A stretch of 14,594 nt of DNA. Origin: Synergistaceae bacterium (lineage in GTDB: Bacteria; Synergistota; Synergistia; Synergistales; Aminobacteriaceae). How positions within the stretch are numbered: position 1 is the first letter of the stretch; every line of letters starts with the position of its first letter. The notes below the pieces were generated by a model. The model did no database searches. It was not told the origin of the DNA and was given only the letters and a program-made list of their open reading frames with translations. The translations under genes were made by a program, and so were the position numbers. Location: NCBI GenBank assembly GCA_009778055.1, contig WRKN01000046.1:1-14594 (forward strand), given 5' to 3'. This document shows positions 1 to 6,081 of this stretch, one piece after another.

Positions 1-1229
1 TCGCTCTTTTCGATGGCTTTTTTCATCACGGCCAGGGCGGCGGTCATCTTGATGTTCGCGTGAGGGACGTCGCCGGCGCCGGCGGGAAGCGTGATCTCCG
101 GGTTTTGAAGCTCGGCCGCGTATTTATCGACGTCTTTGAAGGAAAGCCCCTGGGCCGAAAGCGGATCGTGAATCAGGGCGGTGGTCACGGCCTGCGGAGC
201 CGAGCCGGTGCCGACCGCGTGCTTGCCCAGGGCGTCCAGGCGGATAACCGGGTTTGCTCCGTCATCTGGAACGAGCAGAACGGCAAAGCTCCCCTGGCAG
301 TCCTCGAGGGCCGTAAGTCCCTTTTTGACGTGGTCGCGGCTGTTCATGTAAAGCTTCGGTATAGAGCCGCCCGCCAGGACGACGCAGTTCTTGCGCGCGC
401 CGGCGGCGACCATCGAAGCGCCGGCGATGATCGCGTTGACCGGGGCGGCGCAGAAATTGCGCACGTCGAATCCGGATACGTTGACACAGCCCGCCGACTC
501 GGCTATTGACTTGGCGAAATTGCATCCGGCCCGCTGATTCATGTCGCCCGCGCCCTCCTCGGAGCACTCGACCACGAAGTCGACTTCTTCCGGCTTCATT
601 CCGGTGTTCTTCAGAAGGTGGAGGAGCGCCAGAACTCCTCCCGCCTTGGAGGCGAGGTTTTCCATCAGGACGTGGGCGAAGAGGCAGTCGTCGACCTCGT
701 GTCCGCTGCGGACACAGCCGACAAGTTTTCCGCCGTGTTTGAGGGGAAGGGCCTTCTTGTCCTCGATCTCGGACTCGATCTCGCTCAGATCGTGGGCGGC
801 CTTCAGCCTGGCGATAATGGACGCGGTTATGACCGGGCTCTTCGATAATTTCCCCTTGACGTCCTCGGCGAAGGATTTTTCCAGCCATACCAGATCGAAG
901 ACGTCGCACAGTGCCATGAGCCCCAGGAATTCGTCCTCCGGCATGATCTCGCCGTACTTGCCAAAGCGAGTGGCGTTTTCCAGATAGTTCTCGATCCACG
1001 GGGTTTTGGCGGACTCGAATTCTTCGTAGCTTATCCCTCCGATGTAGGCCTGGTTCGGTGCGTACCGCACGGCTTTGTCGTAGGTCTGGATGTGCTTGGG
1101 CAGATTTTTGAGGAAGTCGGTTTCGCCTTTGGTTTCGTGCTCCACGAATGGGGTGGAGCCATAACGCCGCCCCAGTTCCGGAACGTGATTCAAACAGTAG
1201 GAATAGCCTTTAATTCCCACGCTAGACAT
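1..1229 (-). CDS. grdC: Glycine reductase component C, beta subunit GrdC (partial, 3' end outside window)
   Basis: Protein C (GrdC with GrdD) takes the carboxymethyl group from selenoprotein A and releases acetyl phosphate, the ATP-yielding step of glycine (Stickland) fermentation. The visible 409 codons start MSSVGIKGYSYCLNHVPELG and are open to the left edge; the family is about 510 residues, so roughly the last 100 are missing. The fold is FabH/thiolase-like: the segment GFDVRNFCAAPVNAI places a candidate active-site cysteine at residue 260, followed by the Gly/Ala-rich stretch IIAGASMVAAGARKN. The ATG at 1229-1227 has GGAGGA about 10 nt upstream. It lies 76 nt after grdB on the same strand, so it is co-transcribed, and grdD is expected next beyond the left edge. 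Assignment is by family resemblance and operon position; the exact role of Cys260 is inferred. Confidence 0.93.
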   Translation of the reverse strand, partial: MSSVGIKGYSYCLNHVPELGRRYGSTPFVEHETKGETDFLKNLPKHIQTYDKAVRYAPNQAYIGGISYEEFESAKTPWIENYLENATRFGKYGEIMPEDEFLGLMALCDVFDLVWLEKSFAEDVKGKLSKSPVITASIIARLKAAHDLSEIESEIEDKKALPLKHGGKLVGCVRSGHEVDDCLFAHVLMENLASKAGGVLALLHLLKNTGMKPEEVDFVVECSEEGAGDMNQRAGCNFAKSIAESAGCVNVSGFDVRNFCAAPVNAIIAGASMVAAGARKNCVVLAGGSIPKLYMNSRDHVKKGLTALEDCQGSFAVLLVPDDGANPVIRLDALGKHAVGTGSAPQAVTTALIHDPLSAQGLSFKDVDKYAAELQNPEITLPAGAGDVPHANIKMTAALAVMKKAIEKS

Positions 1230-1264
1230 CGATATAATGTCCTCCTTCAAGTTGTTGGAAGTAA

Positions 1265-1287
1265 AGGCCCAGGCAGGACCCGGGCCT
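1265..1287 (-). other. Intercistronic hairpin between grdB and grdC
   Basis: In the 76-nt gap between grdB and grdC a 6-bp GC-rich inverted repeat (AGGCCC / GGGCCT) encloses an 11-nt loop. On the transcribed strand it is not followed by a T-run, so it is not a convincing terminator. It could stabilise or delimit the mRNA upstream of the grdC ribosome site, which sits about 20 nt further on. The role is inferred from position only. Confidence 0.4.
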
Positions 1288-1305
1288 CGACATGCACTGG
1301 CAAAC

Positions 1306-2610
1306 TCAATCCACGAAAACAGTCTGCTCCTCGATCTCCGTCTGCAGGGCCGCCAGGGCCTTTTCGACGAGACGTCTGCGTATGACTTTCTCCTCTTCCG
1401 GTGTTCGGCTGGGATCGCCGAGGGGGTGGGGAATTGCTATTGCCGGGATAATCCGATTGGCGCCGACGGTCTGCGAAATGGGTACTATGGTGCACACATG
1501 CGCTACTGGGAGTTTGCGTTCGATTTCCTTCACAATCGTTGCGCCGCAACGAGTGCATGTGCCTCATGTCGAGGTGAGGATGACGGCCGTGACTCCATCC
1601 TCGACCAGCTTGTCGACTATTTCGGCGCCGAACCGCTTGGAGCTGGCGACGGCCGTTCCATTGCCCACGGTGGAGTAGAACTTGTTGTGAAGTTTCTTGA
1701 AGACGCCCTCTTTCTCCATGTCGCGCAGGACGTCCACCGGCAATACCACGTCCGCGTCCCTGTCGGCGTAGGTGGCGTCGTAGCCGCCGTGGGCCGTGCA
1801 GAATTTGACCGCCGTGAGGTCCATGACCCCTGAAATGTCGTATTCGCCGTATTTGCTGGCGCTGGACGCCTCGATGTGGTCGGGGTTCCCCTTGGGGCAG
1901 ATTCCGCCTGACGTTACCAGCGCCACGACGGCGTTCTTCATGTCCTTGACGGCGGGCTGAGGCGGCACGCGGTCGAATACGGGCATTTTGTACTCCGTCT
2001 CGAAGGGCTCTCCCTTAAGCTTGGCCACGAACATATCGACGCAGCGTTCGGCCGCCAGTTTTTCGTAGAACTTGTTTTTGCGAATCCCGCGCTCGATGTA
2101 GCCCTCTTCCTTCGGCGTTCCCACCGGCTCTTTTTTCAGGAGCTTCAAAAGCAGCTTCGCCATAGCCGGCGCGGCCGTCTTCATCCCCGCGGCGCTGTCC
2201 GGGGTTTCGATTATGTAAGCGGATTTTTTGTAAAGCTCCACCCCTGGATTTTCCGGGTACATGCCGCTGACAACCGGAATGTTCAGCTGCTTGGACACGG
2301 CCTCGCACATCCCGCCGCAGGCGGTGCCGTAACGGCCCGCGTTGAAGGCCGGCCCGGCGATGAAGGCGTCGGGGTTGTGTTTCTTGATCATCTCTATGAT
2401 CTCGCCGCTGGCCTTTTCAATGTTCGAGGCATAGTAGGAGTCGCCGCAGATAACCGTCGCCACGATATCGGCGTCGGCGCCGAACGCCGCCTTCAAAGCC
2501 GCGCCCGGCCCGACTATTCCATCACGAATCTCGGGCGGAATGTCGGCCTTTTCTTCGCCGCCTATACCGCCATAGAACTGGTTAATGTAATGTACGACGC
2601 GGTAAGCCAA
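1306..2610 (-). CDS. grdB: Glycine reductase protein B, selenoprotein subunit GrdB (in-frame UGA = Sec349)
   Basis: GrdB is the selenoprotein subunit of the substrate-binding protein B; with pyruvoyl-containing GrdE it binds glycine and starts C-N bond cleavage. The 434-residue product begins MAYRVVHYINQFYGGIGGEE, a hallmark GrdB/GrdF/GrdH start. It is interrupted by an in-frame UGA at 1566-1564, codon 349, inside ILTST-U-GTCTRCGATIVKE; the same frame then runs on for 85 codons to the stop at 1306. The U-x-x-C-x-x-C arrangement (Sec349, Cys352, Cys355) is the family redox motif, so this is a selenoprotein and not two broken genes. The start is TTG with AAAGGTGG 7 nt upstream, 18 nt after grdA. 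Glycine specificity, rather than sarcosine or betaine, is inferred from its place beside grdE, grdA and grdC. Confidence 0.95.
1536..1566 (-). promoter_or_regulatory. grdB selenocysteine UGA with adjacent hairpin (candidate bacterial SECIS)
   Basis: Reading the minus strand, the UGA (1566-1564) is followed after 11 nt by a perfect 7-bp stem TCGTTGC/GCAACGA with a GGC loop (1552-1546 and 1542-1536). The hairpin lies inside coding sequence at the distance typical of bacterial SECIS elements, which SelB binds to deliver Sec-tRNA. The stem is seen directly; its SelB function is inferred. Confidence 0.6.
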
Positions 2611-2628
2611 AGTTTTCCCACCTTTCCG

Positions 2629-3102
2629 TTAAAGGACGTCTTTGCTGTATTGGTCGCGGATGCCTTTGACCGCAACGGCCAGGGCGTCCGGGTCCAAAAC
2701 CATCTCCATCATGCTGATTTGCTCTTCCCAGGCTGTGGAATCGCATTCGTCGCGTATTGTCTGATCGAAAACGTGATATACGGGGAGTCCCAACGAGACT
2801 CCGGCGAGAGGGCCCGCGAACGTCGGATCGCCATTGCTTACGGTCTCGGCGTAAATCTCCGCGCCTTCGGCGTCGGAAGAGCCGAGAACCACTACGCAGT
2901 CGGTTCCGAACTTCTCGGCAGCGTCCTTTATACGCTGCTGATTTTGCAGATCCATCGCTCCCGCGGCGGTTCAGACAAAGCACTCGGTAACCGAAAACAG
3001 AATTTCGGCCCCGCTGTTCTTCAAACACGCCTCCATAGACGGCCCTGGAACGCCGTCGCGCTCCCCAAGTATAAGAAGTTTCTTACCCGCCAGTTTACTC
3101 AT
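2629..3102 (-). CDS. grdA: Glycine reductase selenoprotein A, GrdA (in-frame UGA = Sec44)
   Basis: GrdA is the small selenoprotein shared by glycine, sarcosine and betaine reductases. Its selenol takes up the carboxymethyl group from protein B and passes it to protein C, and is re-reduced by thioredoxin. The frame starts MSKLAGKKLLILGERDGVPG, reaches an in-frame UGA at 2973-2971 (codon 44) in TECFV-U-TAAGAMDLQNQ, and continues to a TAA at 2629: 157 residues with Sec. Length, Sec position and the CxxU-TAAGAMD motif match the family exactly. The ATG at 3102 is preceded by AGGAGGT with about 8 nt spacing. It sits between grdE (62 nt upstream, with a strong hairpin in the gap) and grdB (18 nt downstream). 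Ordinary gene calling would split or truncate this gene at the UGA. Confidence 0.97.
2918..2973 (-). promoter_or_regulatory. grdA selenocysteine UGA and downstream hairpin (candidate SECIS)
   Basis: The Sec codon is at 2973-2971. The best stem I can find downstream is a perfect 7-bp pair GCAGCGT/ACGCTGC (2938-2932 with 2924-2918) with a 7-nt loop, starting at the 36th nucleotide counted from the U of UGA. That is further from the UGA than in the grdB hairpin or the classic E. coli element; nearer sequence shows only 3-4 bp pairings. The UGA recoding is secure from protein conservation; the SECIS identity is tentative. Confidence 0.45.
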
Positions 3103-3130
3103 GTTTGAACACCTCCTAAATAATGGGATT

Positions 3131-3152
3131 CCAAAGGGCCAAGGCCCTTTGG
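3131..3152. other. Perfect 10-bp inverted repeat between grdE and grdA
   Basis: CCAAAGGGCC and GGCCCTTTGG are separated by two bases in the 62-nt gap between grdE and grdA. A T-run follows on the plus strand only (3155-3160). In the direction of grd transcription the hairpin therefore has no U-tail and should not terminate the operon message. It lies about 12 nt before the grdA ribosome site and may protect the 5' end of a processed grdA-grdB transcript. That role is inferred. Confidence 0.6.
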
Positions 3153-3164
3153 CTGTTTTTGTCT

Positions 3165-4472
3165 CTAAATCGTATAAGCCCCCAGCTTCGTAAAGCCAAG
3201 CTCGCTGGTCGCTCCGGTTATAGCCTGAAGCTCCACCGTAATGGAGCCGTCCTGAGCCAAAGACCCCTGCCATCCGCCCGCGATTACGTTGGCCTCGGCG
3301 TCGAAGCCGAGAACCTTTTTCATGGGCGGCAGAGTCAACACTTCGTTGGCGTTGCCGGCTGTGACGCAGGCGCTGCCCTCGACACAGGAGTCGGCCAGGG
3401 ACTGGCTCGCCCCGTCCCGCCCCGCGTACTCGTCGGTGAGAAGCGCCGTCTTTATGCCGAGCCTTTCGGCCTTCCAGCAGTTCATGATAAGGTCGGCGTC
3501 GGGGTTACCGAAGCCTTCTTCCGTGATGACGATTCCGTCCAGCCCGAACATGGAGGCGAGCTTGACGGCGTAGCTGGAGCTTCTGCGCTTGTCCGCCAAG
3601 GTGACGTTCTCGTTCGTTATTATGCAGGTAACGAAGTTGAAGTCCTTTCCGTGGCGCTTGATCATGTTCGCGATGACCGGGTTGTTCTGGTGAGAGTACG
3701 TGCTGTTTTTGTCGCAGGCCGAAACGCAGTTGCCCGAGACGATAGCGCCGTCCATCGCCTCCAGCGGCGACAGGATGGTCGGCAGGATTTTCTTCACGTC
3801 CACGCCGTAAAGGTACGTGTCGTGCAGGAGCCCCTGAGTCTGAAGCATGTAGAGGTACCCGACTTTGGGGAGCCCAGGGTGCGCTCCCATAGCGTCGCGG
3901 ACGTTGGCGTGCTCCAGAGCGTCCACCTGATCCGCCTTGACCCCCGCGTCGGCGCAGCAACGCGCCAGGTAAGCGGCGGCCTTGAGGCCGGCCTCGCGGC
4001 AGGCGGTTTCGTAGTCGTGCTTGTCCATGTCCGGGTTGGAGGGCTCAAGCAAAAGCACGACGTTGCACGTCCTGGAATACGGGGTGTACTCCGCTCCGGG
4101 GCCGGACATGTCGATGATACCCTCCTGGAACCGCACTATCCTGCCCGCCGTGACGACGGCGGCTCCGCTCAGAACGAGGGTCTTTCCCTCTCCCACGGTT
4201 TCCACGCCGGAGAGAATACCGGGAAAGACCTGCCCGCCGCCTTCGATTTTCCAGCGCGGCTCGATCACGTCCTTGACCGGCACGATACGAACGCTCTCCC
4301 CGGGCATGGCGATATCGACGTCCAAGTTTTTGCCCAGGTTCTCATCTTCCGAGATAAGGGCCAGCAGCTCTTGCTTGTCGATGGTCAGAGTTCCGCCGGC
4401 CCCGTCAAAAACGCCGGTTTTGTCGCCAAACGCCAGTTTTTTCACAAACACTTTGTGAAGCTCAAGTCTCAA
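3165..4472 (-). CDS. grdE: Glycine reductase protein B, pyruvoyl proprotein GrdE
   Basis: GrdE is the proprotein of protein B that cleaves itself at an Asn-Cys bond to give two subunits, the C-terminal one beginning with a pyruvoyl group that forms a Schiff base with glycine. The signature GNCVSACDKNSTYSHQNNP is present, with the cleavable Asn-Cys at residues 248-249 in the numbering used here. I chose the TTG at 4472 (435 residues, MRLELHKVFVKK). It matches the MRLE- start usual for the family and has AGGAGG 7 nt upstream, whereas the ATG at 4478 lies 1 nt from that ribosome site. The product is full length and ends SELGFTKLGAYTI. It lies 38 nt after trxA and 62 nt before grdA in the same operon. 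Sarcosine- or betaine-type paralogues are possible, but the gene order favours glycine. Confidence 0.95.
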   Translation of the reverse strand: MRLELHKVFVKKLAFGDKTGVFDGAGGTLTIDKQELLALISEDENLGKNLDVDIAMPGESVRIVPVKDVIEPRWKIEGGGQVFPGILSGVETVGEGKTLVLSGAAVVTAGRIVRFQEGIIDMSGPGAEYTPYSRTCNVVLLLEPSNPDMDKHDYETACREAGLKAAAYLARCCADAGVKADQVDALEHANVRDAMGAHPGLPKVGYLYMLQTQGLLHDTYLYGVDVKKILPTILSPLEAMDGAIVSGNCVSACDKNSTYSHQNNPVIANMIKRHGKDFNFVTCIITNENVTLADKRRSSSYAVKLASMFGLDGIVITEEGFGNPDADLIMNCWKAERLGIKTALLTDEYAGRDGASQSLADSCVEGSACVTAGNANEVLTLPPMKKVLGFDAEANVIAGGWQGSLAQDGSITVELQAITGATSELGFTKLGAYTI

Positions 4473-4510
4473 TGCCATCCCTCCTCAATAGAATTTTCCG
4501 CCGCGAAACG

Positions 4511-4834
4511 TTACGCGATCATTTCCTCGACCTTCCCCGTGACGCTCTCCGTCGTTACGTCGCCCCCGACGAGTCTCGCCAGCTCGACGCCGTCTTTCCA
4601 GAACAGCAGGGTGGGAATACTCATTACCTTGAAGTTAATCGCCACGCGTTTGTTCTGCGAGGTATCGACCTTGCAGAATTTTACCTTGCCCTCGTACTTC
4701 TCGACTATTTCGAGAAATTTCGGCATAAACGCCATACAGGGGCCGCAGGACGGGCTCCAAAAGTCAACAACGACGGGCAGCGCGCTTTCCTTCACTTCGG
4801 CATCACAATTTTCCTTGTTCAAATCAATCGGCAT
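4511..4834 (-). CDS. trxA: Thioredoxin of the glycine reductase operon
   Basis: A 107-residue cytoplasmic thioredoxin that would pass electrons from thioredoxin reductase to the oxidised selenoprotein of glycine reductase. The active site is WSPSCGPCMAF, Cys30 and Cys33; the expected cis-proline loop is at MSIPTLLFWKDG (Pro74). The lysine that usually follows CGPC is replaced by Met and the usual Trp-Ala/Cys context reads WSPS, a departure also seen in dedicated Grd thioredoxins. The ATG at 4834 has GAGGAGGTGA just upstream, and this ribosome site is formed by the last codons and stop of grdX, implying translational coupling. Thioredoxin reductase (trxB), often adjacent in clostridial grd operons, is absent here and must lie elsewhere. 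Confidence 0.93.
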   Translation of the reverse strand: MPIDLNKENCDAEVKESALPVVVDFWSPSCGPCMAFMPKFLEIVEKYEGKVKFCKVDTSQNKRVAINFKVMSIPTLLFWKDGVELARLVGGDVTTESVTGKVEEMIA

Positions 4835-4840
4835 ACTTTC

Positions 4841-5266
4841 TCACCTCCTCATCAGTCCATATAACGTCAAACTATCCCGCATCAGTTCGGAATCCACAAA
4901 AGCGCAGTCCTCGCGCGCCGCGTCCGTCAAAGACTCCGGCGCGAGCAGACGGCTGCCGTAACCGGCGTACAGGAGGACGGCGTCTTCGATCGCGGAAATT
5001 GACTCGAGATAAGCAGGGAAAACAAATTTCCCCCCTTCGCGCTGGGGGGGCTGAGGGTTTTTCAGGAGAATGGAACGGAAGGGCTGCTGGCTGGGGCGTA
5101 AATTACCGTAAAGAGGGTGCGTCAATAACTCGCTTCCCAGGTGAACCGCGTCACGCGCAGTTGTCAGGACGTCCAGGGACGTACCGTGAAGAAACGTAAG
5201 GCGCGGCGGTTCAATCAATTGCTGAAAACAAGGGTTGTTCGTTATCAAAACAACGTCTTTGCGCAT
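4841..5266 (-). CDS. grdX: GrdX family protein, first gene of the glycine reductase operon
   Basis: GrdX is a small protein of unknown function found at the head of grd operons. The conserved parts are the N-terminal MRKDVVLITNNP and the central HPLYGNLRPSQQPFRSILL. I chose the ATG at 5266 (141 residues) because GGAGG lies 5 nt upstream; a frame extension to a TTG at 5281 would put that ribosome site inside the gene. Residues about 69-86 (KNPQPPQREGGKFVFPAY) look like an insert relative to a typical shorter GrdX and are encoded by a C-run/G-run palindrome. The C-terminus ends LYGLMRR, its codons forming the trxA ribosome site. No membrane segment or signal peptide is seen. Being first and directly next to the probable promoter, it may be regulatory, but nothing in the sequence proves this. 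Confidence 0.85.
   Translation of the reverse strand: MRKDVVLITNNPCFQQLIEPPRLTFLHGTSLDVLTTARDAVHLGSELLTHPLYGNLRPSQQPFRSILLKNPQPPQREGGKFVFPAYLESISAIEDAVLLYAGYGSRLLAPESLTDAAREDCAFVDSELMRDSLTLYGLMRR
5009..5062. repeat. Palindromic C6/G7 tract inside grdX, possible small repeat insertion
   Basis: Six C (5030-5035) and seven G (5044-5050) flank an 8-nt loop, forming a very GC-rich hairpin within coding sequence. The encoded proline/glycine-rich peptide interrupts the expected GrdX sequence while keeping the frame. This resembles palindromic elements that insert in genes in frame; only one copy is seen in this window, so the repeat status is inferred. Confidence 0.35.
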
Positions 5267-5325
5267 TGTGTCCTCCAGCAAGGGCGCCCAAACAAAATTA
5301 ATTAAAAGCCTCTCGCGCAGTAGTC

Positions 5326-5339
5326 AGTATATCATTATA
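5326..5339 (-). promoter_or_regulatory. Candidate -10 elements for the grd operon
   Basis: On the minus strand two overlapping sigma-70-like -10 hexamers occur upstream of grdX: TATAAT (5339-5334) and TATACT (5331-5326), 60-73 nt before the start codon. Neither has a good -35 at 16-18 nt. The 190-nt gap between grdX and the tRNA has no glycine riboswitch that I can recognise and no other gene. Confidence 0.35.
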
Positions 5340-5407
5340 AACCCTTGTCCGGCTGTTATGTATGCAGGATAGTATGTGACGCTTCGCTCGGAACTTTCCT
5401 AATGTAG

Positions 5408-5435
5408 TTGACATAAACGTAAGCCCGAGTATAAT
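5408..5435 (+). promoter_or_regulatory. Consensus sigma-70 promoter of tRNA-Asn
   Basis: TTGACA (5408-5413), a 16-nt spacer, then TATAAT (5430-5435): both hexamers match consensus. The predicted start near 5442 is about 16 nt before the mature tRNA 5' end, as expected for a strong stable-RNA promoter. Confidence 0.85.
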
Positions 5436-5457
5436 GGCTGATGTATTTATGAAGCAT

Positions 5458-5533
5458 TCCACGATAGCTCAATCGGCAGAGCGGGTGGCTGTTAACCACT
5501 AGGTTCCAGGTTCGAGTCCTGGTCGTGGAGCCA
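5458..5533 (+). tRNA. tRNA-Asn (anticodon GTT), CCA encoded
   Basis: A full 76-nt cloverleaf: acceptor TCCACGA pairs with TCGTGGA, the D-arm is GCTC/GAGC, the anticodon stem GGTGG/CCACT encloses loop CTGTTAA with GTT at 5491-5493, and the T-arm contains GGTTCGAGTCC. The discriminator G is followed by an encoded CCA. It has its own promoter and a terminator about 40 nt downstream. Its 3' end is repeated exactly at 6604-6624, marking it as an integration site. Confidence 0.97.
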
Positions 5534-5536
5534 ATT
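5516..5536. repeat. Left copy of 21-bp direct repeat (attL-like, tRNA-Asn 3' end)
   Basis: The last 18 nt of the tRNA gene plus three following bases (ATT) are identical to 6604-6624; identity stops at once on both sides. This is the usual geometry of site-specific integration into a tRNA 3' end, where the element regenerates the tRNA. Confidence 0.85.
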
Positions 5537-5570
5537 TTAAATATAAGGAAGCCTAACGCGATATAAAAAG

Positions 5571-5590
5571 CCCGCTGCGAAGCGGGTTTT
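5571..5590 (+). terminator. Rho-independent terminator after tRNA-Asn (inside the island)
   Basis: Stem CCCGCT/AGCGGG with loop GCGA, preceded by an A-run and followed by TTTT and more pyrimidines (5587-5592). It ends the tRNA-Asn transcript and insulates the toxin-antitoxin promoter. Confidence 0.85.
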
Positions 5591-5672
5591 TCTATTACCC
5601 TTCAGTTCCAGCGGACAGGCGCGAAGAGATCAAACAACGTGTTGCCTGTTTTGTGCAGTGGGTGTAGCCCAC

Positions 5673-5702
5673 CTTGACAACATGTCAAGTAAAATTTACA
5701 CT
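5673..5702 (+). promoter_or_regulatory. Toxin-antitoxin promoter with palindromic operator over the -35
   Basis: TTGACA (5674-5679), a 17-nt spacer and TACACT (5697-5702) make a good sigma-70 promoter. The -35 is half of the perfect palindrome CTTGACA-ACA-TGTCAAG (5673-5689), a likely operator for the antitoxin helix-turn-helix protein. The predicted start near 5709 leaves a leader of about 30 nt before the toxin ATG. A second small hairpin GTGGG/CCCAC lies just upstream (5658-5672). Confidence 0.65.
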
Positions 5703-5738
5703 AAACATAAAGGTTTTTGGGAGGCAAGAGTCGGTGAA

Positions 5739-6080
5739 ATGGAAAGCAAATCAAGGCGGATTAAATACTACCGGACGATAGAAGGGAAAATACCTTTTCT
5801 TCATTGGTTTGACTCTTTGCGCAACCTTACAACGAAGGACGATATACGTAGCAGACTGAACAGAGTGAAGCTGGGAAATTACGGAGATTGCAAATCTGTC
5901 GGGGAAGGTGTATTGGAACTGCGTTTTCGCTCAGGAGTAAGAATTTATTTTTCAGAAATAGGCGGCATTGTGGTTTTGTTGTTTTGCGGCGGCGATAAGA
6001 ATACACAGGACGAAGATGTGACGAGGGCAAAGCTCTATTGGAAAGACTTCAAGCTCCAAGCCAAGGCGGGAGGAAAGTAA
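5739..6080 (+). CDS. RelE/ParE-superfamily toxin (HigB-like addiction module killer protein)
   Basis: A 113-residue small basic protein with the pattern of RelE/ParE-fold addiction-module killer proteins: KYYRTIEGKIPFLHWFDSL, then SRLNRVKLGNYGDCKSVGEG, then VLELRFRSGVRIYFSEIGG and LLFCGGDKNTQDEDVTRAKLYW. Such toxins usually act as ribosome-dependent mRNA endonucleases. I chose the ATG at 5739 rather than a GTG at 5658, because the GTG would place the promoter and operator inside the gene and the family starts shortly before the conserved KYYRTIEG. The ribosome site GGGAGG is rather far (about 14 nt). It precedes its antitoxin by one base, the toxin-first order of HigBA systems. Base composition is AT-richer than the flanks, suggesting transfer. 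The family is clear; the biochemical activity is inferred. Confidence 0.88.
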   Translation: MESKSRRIKYYRTIEGKIPFLHWFDSLRNLTTKDDIRSRLNRVKLGNYGDCKSVGEGVLELRFRSGVRIYFSEIGGIVVLLFCGGDKNTQDEDVTRAKLYWKDFKLQAKAGGK

Positions 6081-6081
6081 A

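Noticed and set aside
1306..3102. In-frame TGA codons in grdB and grdA as signs of pseudogenes or frameshifts
   Set aside because: Both fall exactly at the known selenocysteine positions (Sec349, Sec44), within conserved motifs, and the frames continue full length beyond them.
3131..3160. Rho-independent terminator of the grd operon between grdE and grdA
   Set aside because: The T-run is on the plus strand; in the direction of grd transcription no U-tail follows the stem.
3123..4961. A 612-codon open frame on the plus strand, antisense to grdE and trxA
   Set aside because: It is the mirror of the well-identified grdE and trxA genes, has no ribosome site or recognisable domain, and arises from their codon bias.
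5267..5457. Glycine riboswitch upstream of grdX
   Set aside because: I looked for the paired aptamer motifs expected for glycine regulation and found none; the leader is short and only -10-like hexamers are seen.
5591..5672. Possible gene remnant or a longer toxin starting at GTG 5658
   Set aside because: The extension would include the promoter palindrome in the coding region, and the translated stretch before 5739 has no family resemblance.
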